The translations under genes were made by a program, and so were the position numbers. DNA of 64,000 bases from Diphasiastrum complanatum (taxonomy: Eukaryota; Streptophyta; Lycopodiopsida; Lycopodiales; Lycopodiaceae): NCBI GenBank assembly GCA_029204225.1, contig CM055105.1:48245688-48309687 (forward strand), read 5' to 3'. Shown here piece by piece: positions 54,411 to 64,000 of this stretch (positions within the stretch are counted from its first letter, which is position 1; every line of letters begins with the position of its first letter). The notes beneath the pieces were generated by a model that saw only the letters and a list, made by a program, of their open reading frames with translations, searched no databases and was not told the DNA's origin.

Positions 54411-56846
54411 ATGCTAGGATCTTGCTATGAAAAAGTGGATAGCTGGTGCCTACTTTCGTGTCTTTAGGGTTTAGTTGAGATAGGTTACTGGTTTGTTGCT
54501 TTCTTAGATATTGTTAGTACGTGCTTCTTTAGCAATAGGCACATTACTCATGTTTATACTACTCTTTAAGATACTCCCCAAGCAGTGTAGATGGAAGTTG
54601 CTAGCTCTCACTCCTTTTAAAATACTTATAAGTTTTGTGATATCACTATCATATTGATGATTTGATGATGTAGCGAAATTTTTATCTTCCTCCTCTTCAG
54701 AGGTATGACAATCCTTGGTGTTGATTGGCTTGCGTTACTAGGAGATGTTTTTATGAGTTGGTGGATGAGCATGTCTGTATTACTCAATGCTCATGAAGGC
54801 CATCCTTACTTCTTCCTAAGTTCCTTGGCACTGATTCTCACGATGATGACAAGCTTATTTCTAGGAAGTAGCTCATTAAGAGCCTTTGTAAAGGACGCAA
54901 CTTCTATCGTAGAGCCTCTCACGTTTGTTTTTCCTTCCACACAACATTTCAGAGCTCTTGCATTGGTATGAACATGTGTTTGTGAAACTTCATTTCGGTG
55001 AAATAACTTGATCTTTCAAAAGGGTATAGGTCCTAGTGTTGAGACTCTCTAAGTTGGAGGTATGATATTATCCAAAGGAGGGTTTTTTAGCACAAATTTT
55101 GGTGAAATTGAGGAGCAAAGATTACTCAGAAGGAAAAGAATCAAGGGGATGTTTGTCGAAGAATGAAAAAGCAATTTGTAAGGTTTGTGCTTCATAATAC
55201 CACAATATCTTATCGTGGTGGCAAACGATAAGTTTATTGTTATGGGTGGCAGTTGTAATAAGCTATGGGAAGTTCAGTTTAGAAAGTTCAACTCTAAGAG
55301 GGAATTTAGTTCATTATTAGGTTTTTTCTTTTTGTACATGGACACAACAAGCAAGTAATCATGCTACTTCATATTAATTTGATAAGCTACCAGGAAGTCA
55401 TCTAAGGCTTTCTATTGGTATTAATCCAAGGTTTCTTGTTGTTCTGAATTGTTTGGTTTCTGTCCAAGTCACATAGTAGCCAGTTATGTGGTAGAAATTT
55501 GCTTGTCTATTTGAACAGCTATAACTGGAGATTTATGATAAGTCAAAGTGATTGCTTGTTGTCATTGTCAATTAAATTTCTGGATACCATCCAAGTCATA
55601 GTTGTTTGTTCATGCGGTGGTTCCAATTGTCTTGAAATCATTAGCATTTTGTACTAGTGAGGTCTAGTTTGACTTGAAGAAAAGTTCTATTCATGATAAT
55701 GTTTTCTTCAAGTTCTATCCAAGTTCACAATTTGTCATGTGGTAGATTCTATTGTTTCCAATAAGATTTGGTGTGCAGGTTTTGATTAGCCTCTAAAAAT
55801 CAATTGGTCAAGTTGTTGATTATCCTTTAAAATATTAACCTGGAAAAGAAGTTGTTTAGCCTCATAAAAAGAACAAGATTCATTTGTTGAATAGAAAGGT
55901 TATAAGAATCAATGTAAAGGCTTCTTAAGAGAAGTAGGCTTCCTTTAAGGTGAGGAAATATTAGGAATCCTATGTTTTGTTGTGTGTAGGGATATGTTGA
56001 GTAAGATTCTGGAAAGTTTGCATAGTGCCAGAACACAGTCTTGATGAGCTTGACATAAGCAACGGTAAAATAGATGTCATGTTGAGGGTGCTTTCTAAGT
56101 TGGAAATTAGTATCGAGGCAAGTGACTTTATGTGTGAGGTAGAGGGAAGAGATTTCATGGAGAAGATAGTACGAAGTACTTTGTTTGAGAAGGTATTTGA
56201 GGAGGAAATATTTGATACTTTGTGTGAGGAAGTATTGCATACTTTCTATCTTTCTATTGGGGATAATCCATTACTTTCAAATTTTGTTTGGTTCATGGAT
56301 GACATTCTATTTGTATCATTGCTGGAGAGTGGTTGCTATGCTAATAGGAATGCAAGCATGAAGTGTTATCAATAGTATTCAGATGGACATTCTTCGGAAG
56401 CAGTTCAACTAAGTCCATCACAAGTGGTATCTTATGAGAGTACTAGGAGAATTGAAGTGGATTCAATTCAGGGATCAGCACTGGTGGAGCTAACTACTTA
56501 CGAAGTACAGGTTTCTAATGTGGGTGTTGATGCACTATGTTAACTTGGAATATGTTCAAAGAGACCAAGGCAGTTAATTATCAAGCAACAAAGTTCTCAA
56601 ATTTATGGCAAAGGTTATCATGTCCCCATTGTTTTATCTAGGGAGAGTCAAAGAGTAAGGTGATATGCCATTAAGGAGCAACATACAGAGGAGTTTTACA
56701 TCGACTATTGAAGATATTGGGATCATATGATCATGGTTCTTACACCAAAGTTGAGAGTCTTCGTTAGGAGTGGTAGTCATGGAGGATACTCATGCATATC
56801 TATGCTATGGATAGATGTCATAAACAATGCACACATTAAGGGGAGG

Positions 56847-57221
56847 TGTTAGAAGTAATGTGTAATTGTTACCTTTAAATGTTTAATTAGGATAATCAAG
56901 GCCAAGTTCGCGTGCTTTGACTAGGGGCCTTTTTTGTAATGATAGATTAAGTTGGACCTAAGTCAAAGGTTGACTAGGGTACATGCATATGCACACTCGT
57001 GAGAGAGTGAAAGTGAAAAAAAGCATAGTCATGCATAGGATCAGCCTATGTTATGGGTAGGTGACAGCGTTTTTTAGATGACCTATTTGAGTAGATGAAT
57101 CTAATTCCATTGTACATACACGTGCATATAACAGAGCGTGCTATACCTCAAGGGGACATAGTTGGAGTTCATCTCATCACTTGTGTTCTCTTCCATGTGT
57201 TTGACTATTTGTTTCACCACA
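56847..57221 (+). repeat. Possible Copia LTR
   Basis: A purine tract AAGGGGAGG precedes TGTTAGAAGTAATGTG. A plausible end, TTTCACCACA, lies at 57221. No partner LTR or primer site is seen, so the boundaries are tentative. Confidence 0.35.
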
Positions 57222-57439
57222 ATAGGAATCTTGTCTTGGTTACTAGATGAAGTTGAAACAAATGAGCAAAGAGCAAGGTGATTGTCACAACAATGACATC
57301 ACCAACAAGAAAGGTATGAGACAATCTCATGTCTACCATCATGCAAACTCCTGAGCCACATACATATGAGGAAGCTACAGAAGGAAGAAGTCAAACAAAG
57401 GTAGTTAGATTATAGTCCACTTATCAAAAAAGAGTCATG

Positions 57440-58090
57440 GGATTCAATGGAATATCATTGAGGAAAGCCTATTGTATGCAAATGGTTCTGTGGAACTAAA
57501 TTGATGCTAGTGGAGTACTCAATAAGCGTAAGATAGGACTAGTGACAAAGGTATAGCCACAATAGGGAGCAATCAATTTTTAGAAAATATTTGTCCATAA
57601 ACTAAAATAAGGATATTGTTGACATTAGCAGCTCACTTTGGTTTGGGCAAGTAAATAATAAACCTTAAATGGAAAGAAGCTTGTGGGTACAACAAATGGA
57701 TAGTATGAAAAAAATAGACATGTGAAAGAGGAGATGTACATATGGAGTAGCCCTAGAGAATCGAAGGAAAAGGTAAGGAGCATCTTGTTTGTAAGCTTAG
57801 GAAAGCATTGTATGAACTAAGGAAAGCTTTGCAAGGCTTTCAAAGAAGCAACAAAAAGGAAAAACATGACATGTTGTGGTGCCGTATGTGGATGACTTCA
57901 TCTTGACTGGTAGTGATGGGAGTCTTGTTAGTAGAACTATTCAAGAATTTCTCATGGGTAACTTGGGCTTTGTTCATACTTGGGCTTTGTACATTATTCC
58001 TTGACCATTTGGGTATGCAAGAGGAGAAAATAGGATATTCATTTCCCAAGACCAAATATACTCATGAGATGCTAAAGAGAAAAGACAACT
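57440..58090 (+). pseudogene. Copia reverse transcriptase fragment
   Basis: Pieces in several frames give a Copia RT in order: KPIVCKWFCGTKLDASGVLN (57465), CKLRKALYELRKALQGFQR (about 57790; normally LYGLKQAPR), VPYVDDFILTGSDGS (57880) with the YVDD active site intact, then the ISQDQIYSHEML-type motif near 58050. Stops and indels separate the parts. Confidence 0.75.
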
Positions 58091-59545
58091 GAACTTCCTT
58101 TTTTAGGCATTGTAATTTTGAATCAAATTGATTCAAGTTTCCTAGAAGTTAAATTGAGCTTTTGCTAAATGGTTTAATTTTTTTTTGATTATTTTCAAAT
58201 TTGAAAAAAAGGGTGAAATTTTTTGAAATTCCAAATTGTTTGACAATTTGGAATTGAATTTTGACTCTTGATCGTTTCAAATCTTGAATTGATCCGAAAG
58301 CCAAAGAATTGCATGCAAGAATGTAAGTTTATACCCACGTCAATCGTTTCCAGTGAAAAGTTTTCCAAGGGTGAATCATCAAGCATTGATGTGACACCGT
58401 GACTATATAGAGACACTTGTTGGTCACCATGAGCCAAAATGTAGCATGTGTAGTTGGTGTTCTTAGCCAATTCATGATTAAACCTAAGCGATCGCATTGG
58501 ATTTAAGGCTGAAAAAAATCACAAAGATACATTAATGCCACTCAGAACTATGGCATCAAATATAACGATGACAATTCTCAATTCAGAAGGGTATTTAAAT
58601 ATCGATTGGGCTGATGACAAGGAAGATCAAAGATCAAGAATACTGTATATTTGGAGAGCAAGTTTTTGGCGCAACAAGTAGAATACCAAATGACAATGGG
58701 AGTAGCTTGTGAAGTGATTGGTTGAGAACTTTACAATCAATCCTTCGTTTATACACTCCTTCTAATTGATAGTGTCAGCTTGCGAAATGAATGTCCTTTT
58801 TTATCTTTTGGAAATCACTTGAGACTACCTCACATAGATAGAATTTTATGGTCATCAGAGCTGCAATTTTAAGTTTCCTAAGGGTTGTTTCAGGCTAGTG
58901 GCAACTCCCTATGACTGGCCCTTTCCCCTTTCCCTTGCTGCCCATTTTTTAAGCCTTGACAGGGAGATGACAGGCAATGGACCACCTCTCTTTCATACAT
59001 GGGTGTCAAGTGTTATATGTAGTATTGAAGCTGATTGGCCCACTGGGCAGTCAAGAAGTGTGAAACCACCCTAACCATGTGGTGCAAACATGACGTACAA
59101 AAGTAGAAATAATTGGGGATGTAGCCATAGCTATGACCCTATGAATGGGATCTTGTTGGTTCTATTAAGATATGTATTGTTTTTCCTTTTTTGACATGGT
59201 CTAGAAGCATCTTAGAATTGTTGATTGTTCACTTAATATCTTTGGTCGGCATTTATTCAATCTATCCTATGAGACTTGAAAAATCTGAGAATTAATATTT
59301 ATGTCTAGAAGATCAGACGTAAGATGATCACAACTTTAGTTGGTAGATTGGGACAGTTAATTTGTATTATCGTGCTTGGAGTCTTGCCAAAGAAGTTACG
59401 TACTTTAGTACATTTTTTATGAAGTGCAAGGCTTTTATTTCTTTAATGTAAAAAATCACCACCCAAATTAATCATGTGTCTCCTTGAAAAAAATCTCCTA
59501 CAAGCTTAGTTTAGCTTAATTTTTGTGCTTGGATGAATTTGTCAG

Positions 59546-59822
59546 GTGCGACTCAGGGAGAAAGAGCAGCAAATCAACCTTTTGGAACAACAATTGGAGG
59601 AAAGAGAGAGACAACTGCACAGTAATCAGAGGGAGGCAAATGAAGCACTCAATCAGGTTCCATCGTGAATTCAAGCGAATTGTATGTTATTTTGACATAA
59701 ATGGCTTTTTACGGGGAATCATCAGTCGGTCTAACGGAAGTTCTAAACCCTTAGGAAATGTTGCAGGCTTGGGCCAAGGACGGTCTTTTGAGGGAGCAAA
59801 CTAACGAGTTAGTAACTTTAAG
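59546..59822 (+). CDS. Host gene, distal exons (59546-59656 and 59767-59822)
   Basis: The 111 bp exon between GTCAG| and CAG|GTTCCA encodes 37 residues of heptad-rich coiled coil (VRLREKEQQINLLEQQLEER, then RQLHSNQREANEALNQ), phase 0 at both ends. The 56 bp exon after TTGCAG| encodes AWAKDGLLREQTNELVTL and ends AAG|GTTAGTG in phase 2. Both join in phase with 32389-33154, whose last residues have the same Gln/Glu/Arg composition. A further piece at 59924 (after GACAG|) would continue RRQKVQEMSQVE and reach a stop at 59974; that end is doubtful. I cannot name the family. Confidence 0.6.
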
Positions 59823-59974
59823 GTTAGTGAAGTATCTCTATGTTGTCCATATTGAAGCTATTGCGATAACTATTGGTCTGATTAATGAATCGCAAGGACA
59901 TTTTGTAGTTCATGTTGACAGGAGGCAAAAGGTGCAGGAGATGTCTCAAGTAGAAGTTGTAATCAATCCTAGTT

Positions 59975-60729
59975 GAAAGCAGTTCTGAGAGAGTTCAAAT
60001 TGTGTATCTTGCAGGCCAAATTCAGGCTGATGACTGATGTACTCAATATTTTGCTTATTGATTTTGTGGATTACGTATGTGCTGGCTGCTGCCATATGTC
60101 CTCTTTAATAAAGAATAACAAAAGGCTGCACAATGGTTGTTGAATAGTTTGACACTTGTTAATGGGTGATCATATCTAACATATTTAGTACAATGTTTTT
60201 CTGTCAATAATTTTGAATATCTCGACAGGACATGTTGAATAATATCATACATTGATCATATCCAATGTATAAAAGCTTGTTACTTCTTTTAGATACTAGC
60301 TTTAAAAAGAATGTCTATTGCATTTGCTAGAAGAGTCATATGCTGTCTTTGGCCCGTACTGAAGATTGTATGACAAGACAATCACTAGGTGCTATTTTCT
60401 CCAAAATTTATACATTGCAAAAGAGCTAGGATGTTGGTCGCTTATATTTGTTATCCAACAATCAAAATTTAAACTTGGGTGCCTTGGACACGACATAGTA
60501 ATCAAAATCAAGTGATCAACGCACATAACAAGGAATATGTACAATTTTTGATTACTTTGCCTCACGAGGACCTTGTAGATATTGTGCTAGGAACACAGAA
60601 GACCTGGGGTAACTCCAATAGGTGCATCGTCAAACAAGAAGTGCGGTTCGTTAACCTTTTTTAATTGAAAAACCATACGCTTGTTTGTTTTTTGGAATTG
60701 ACACCTAGACAAGAGTTTTCACATCATCT
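59975..60729. other. No supported gene
   Basis: Possible further intron or 3' flank of the host gene. A TTGCAG acceptor-like site is at about 60014, but the frame after it closes quickly. Confidence 0.35.
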
Positions 60730-61210
60730 TATTTAAGACTTGAGGTAATTTTGCGTGCTATGTCAAGTGTTTGCTAGAAGAACCATGTCATCCACATACA
60801 AAAAAAGGTTCTCACCACCACCTCCTTCCTCTTCAAGCACAACTTTTGGCTTATCTATGTGAAGGCCAAATAAAATGTGAGAGAGAGGGCAACCTTGTTT
60901 TACTCCAATGTTGCTGAAAATTTCAGCCATTTGGATGGTTTTGGTGCAAGTTTCCTCCTAGAGCCCCACCATCTCATTGGACTTTCATGCTTGGATTTCA
61001 TAGGCCACTTTCTTATATAATGTACATGATGATTTATACTCTTGGGCTTCAAAGCGCTGGCTCGACAACATTTCAAGTTATTGAGAACTTCAAAACTCAC
61101 CAATCTTGTGACTCAAGGTATTAAAAGCCTTATTCAAGATCCAATCAACAATGTTTTTGGCCTTCCATCTTCTTATGGACTAACATTGTGACCCTAACTT
61201 TAAGCTGGTG
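60730..61210 (-). pseudogene. LINE reverse transcriptase fragment
   Basis: Minus strand: an eroded KAFNTLSHKIG (normally KAFDTV.H), then AEIFSNIGVKQGCPLSHILF with the GCPLSP block well kept (about 60925-60865), then ENLFLYVDDMVLLANT (about 60800) where LINEs usually have YADD. Frames shift between these blocks. It differs from the LINE at 46300. Confidence 0.78.
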
Positions 61211-62547
61211 ACCGTATGTAACCAAATAACTATTGAGTTATTATAATCACCAACAGATTCAAGTGAGCTCTACAAGATGATCTTGAAGACAATTTTGAGC
61301 AGATGTTAGAGGTTCAAATTCTCCTTGTTGGGAGGTGGTGATTATTTTGTTTGTTTGTCAGTATCATTGATTAGATGCATTTTATATGTTGGAGTCATGG
61401 AAATCAAATCTCAATCAAGGCCCAAAAGTTTTATGGTTGATATCATTAATGAGGGCCCAAGTACCATGTATATGCACTTTAGTCCGTGTCATCAATAGTT
61501 GGTCAAACTTGAGTTTCTAAATGTCAAACTCTTTGAGCTAGATAGTCTTATCCAGTTCCCAGTTAAAGATTAGGGTGCATCAATGATGTGACTTATGGCA
61601 CGTGGTATGTTAATCCATAGTCATTGTTAGCTATTGTGAGTCACTAGAAAGTATATGTTAAACTACCAGAAGAAATTTTGTTGGGAACCTTCTCTTTACT
61701 CATGGAAGTTGGGTACTTTTCTTCTCCTTTTCAAGGAGCCTCTTTGTTTAAGTTTCCCTCTTGGTTTGTGTGCCATCTTATGGTTTGTGAAGGTGCTCTT
61801 TCCTCTGGGGACGGTAGCTCAATCTAGATCTCTTTTCTTGATGGATATCTTGGTTTTAAGTGTTCATGCAAAGCTAGATTGTGTGTTTTCATTGAAAAAG
61901 CAGCATTTGGTATCCGAGCCACAAGTTTCATGTGTGAATCCACCTTGTGTGGCTTTCTAAGAATCTAGAATGCTTCAGTTGTGTTTGAGAAGCCCAAAGA
62001 GACAAATCTTAGACTGTGTGGGTGATCAAAATCCAACATTTGGTATCAAAGCCACTCTTTGCACTTGTGAATACACCTTGTATGGCCGTCGAAGAAAATA
62101 GAGTGCTTGTGTTGCGTTTTTATGAGAAAGCCTAGAGGAACTTATCAAGTTGTTACAACTCGGATCATTTTTATAATATTATTTGTCTATTTCGAACATC
62201 AATGATCTATAAAGTTTTTGTTTCTGTTTGGTTGTGTAGCACCGCTACAGCACTTTCTTTATGGTAATAGCTGTATGCTTTGACCATAGAATGATCTGCC
62301 ATGTAAGTAGTTGGCAAGCTCATCTATTGGATGTGTAAGTATTTGAATATACTTTATTACTGTGTGGTAGTTGAATGTATGAACTACATGGGATAGACGA
62401 ATGTATTATTCAGCTCACTAACAACATTTGGTAGGTCAAATGAGCTAACCACCTTGGGTAGATGAATTTGTTATTTACCTTGTATACTAATCAAGCTGTG
62501 ACTTCTATTGATGATCATGTGTAATTAGGATTTGTGACACGAAGGAC

Positions 62548-62581
<34 letters not shown>

Positions 62582-63009
62582 CCTCTCACCTGCACTATAG
62601 TTATAGTAGGGCGTAGAGGACACTTCAACAATTGTGCTTTTAGGTGTATAAAGTGGAGAAGGGTGCGTTAGAGGGAAGAAGATTTTTGGTGATTTGTTTT
62701 GCTTGTGGATGTGTAGAAAGTCCAGTCATTTTATTACTTGGCATTCATAAAAAAAAGAGATTAAGTGCCTCCCTGTAGTACAATGTAGGTTGTAAAGCTT
62801 TCCTTGTCTTACTTTTTCTTCTATTCTTGTAAGCTCCAATTGCTAGTTATGCGTTATAAGAATGATGGCAAGAGGACTTTTCCTACAATATGGCAATAAT
62901 TTCCAATTTCTTGCAAGCCTAGAATTGAAAAAAGTTTCCACATGTTTAAAACATATTTGACATGTTTGAAATGTTTGCTTGCTACCATGATGTGCTCTAT
63001 GCCTATGAT
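61211..63009. other. No supported gene; (TC)14 at 62551-62578
   Basis: No domain is recognised. A 14-unit TC microsatellite lies at 62551-62578. A diverged direct repeat containing CATTTGGTAGG and ACCTTGGGTAGA occurs at about 62425 and 63387, flanking the RT fragment at 63010. Confidence 0.5.
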
Positions 63010-63250
63010 TGATGATATCTTTGATAGTTTGTCTAAGACAACTATCATCAAATCAAAGTGAGAGAAGCTGATGTCTACAAGTCTGCCCTTAGAATCGAGT
63101 ATGGTCACTTTGATTCCTTTGTTGTGCCTTTTGGTTTGACAAATGCTCTGAACAACGTCATGAAGTTGGTGAATGAAGTATTTGATGAATACGCAGATAA
63201 CTCTGTTGGGATTTTCTAGATGATATTCTCATGTATTTTGAGACAAGAAA
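63010..63250 (+). pseudogene. Gypsy reverse transcriptase fragment
   Basis: Plus strand: READVYKSALRIEYGHFDSF and VVPFGLTNALNNVMKLVNEV match the RT palm before the active site. The active site itself is reached only by changing frame (LDDILMYFE, with TAG in the original frame at about 63219). Nothing further of the element is recognisable. Confidence 0.78.
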
Positions 63251-64000
63251 AGTGTTTGAGAAACTTGGATTGTATCATGTTTGTCAACATTTCTTACGTG
63301 TGAACTTCTTAAGGACTGAAAATCTGTGTGGTGCGTACCTTTACATCAACACACTGATGGATGAATAAACTGTTTATCTCACGAATATCATTTGGTAGGC
63401 TAAATGTATTGATTACCTTGGGTAGACAAATTTACTATCTACCTAGCAAAATAACCAAACTCAAGAGGAAGAAGAGGAATCACAAGAACAATGAACTGAA
63501 TTGATCCGAATTGATTCCACTTGAATGAGGGCGCCCATCTGCTCTTATAGAGACTGGACATGCTTTAAGGCAAAAGCTATTTGCCTAGTATACCATTTGG
63601 TGAAAGTAGTTATGCTAATTACTAAGTCTCAAGAATAGCAATCTATGTTAGCATAATCATAAAATAGTATTCTATACTATTCTAGCAAAATTGGTACTAT
63701 CTAGGTATCTAGTCAAACTTAGACTTTGACTTATACTAAAAATAGAAATAGGCCTTTGAACTAGCTCGCAGGCTGGCTTCTACAATTAATTAATTAACCA
63801 TTAATTAGAACACCCACATGATGGAAAATCATGTGGTATATACTTTTTTGGTTTTACTCACCATTCTTGGTACCTGCAAGATATTAATAAAATTGTCTTT
63901 CTCTTTTCCTTCATATTCTGTCATACATCATACACCCAAATTTCATCAAGCATGTGGAGGTCTAGATGTTAATTTCTGATTGTGCTCTTTGATGACTACC
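63251..64000. other. No supported gene
   Basis: AT-rich flank without coding signature. Only the 63387 member of the diverged direct repeat is noted. Confidence 0.4.

Noticed and set aside
54705-54971. MTILGVDWLALLG, reminiscent of the Gypsy protease-RT spacer
   Set aside because: Only one short match, and the following sequence shows no RT in any frame.

Overview
The window reads as repeat-rich nuclear DNA of a land plant with a large genome. I see no bacterial operons, no rRNA, no intact tRNA gene and no CRISPR array. Almost all coding-like sequence is transposon-derived: Ty1/Copia and chromodomain-bearing Ty3/Gypsy LTR retrotransposons primed by initiator Met-tRNA, LINE reverse transcriptases, hAT and CACTA-type DNA transposon remnants, and tRNA-derived SINE heads. 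One host gene appears to be spread across the right half. Its 26 kb transposon-filled intron would suit a fern, lycophyte or gymnosperm; the lineage is inference.

Left part (1-8.7 kb): one end of a minus-strand Copia element (LTR 194-731), featureless DNA, GA-rich simple repeats, then minus-strand CACTA-type remains at 4.6-7.7 kb. These keep a Cys-rich transposase-associated domain, a decayed SET domain and a DUF4218/DUF4216 gene, but no recognisable transposase core.

Middle (8.7-29.3 kb): a tandem array of three Gypsy 3'-end units, period about 1.08 kb. Two of the units are each split by a complete, differently oriented, non-autonomous Copia element: 9626-15034 minus and 15358-20808 plus, both with TG..CA LTRs and 5 bp target duplications. 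A decayed hAT copy (23.5-24.5 kb) and a third Copia (from 24573), broken inside its reverse transcriptase and joined to a second copy of its own LTR-PBS-gag region, follow.

Right part (29.3-64 kb): SINE heads and a hairpin-like inverted repeat precede a probable host gene. Putative exons at 32389-32682 and 32909-33154 join in phase with exons at 59546-59656 and 59767-59822, encoding a Gln/Glu-rich coiled-coil protein I cannot name. The giant intron holds several Gypsy fragments and two LTR-bounded Gypsy elements (39080-44829 plus; 47050-51871 minus), two hAT N-terminal fragments, a LINE split by one Gypsy element, a (CT)n(CG)n microsatellite and a Copia RT fragment. After the last exon lie a minus-strand LINE RT piece and a Gypsy RT piece.

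Most transposon genes are broken. The best preserved is the gag-protease frame of the 15358-20808 Copia. The items most worth a second look are the paired non-autonomous Copias in the Gypsy array, one of them with a duplicated unknown protein domain, the SET domain among CACTA remains, two local inversions inside retroelements, and the giant-intron gene.
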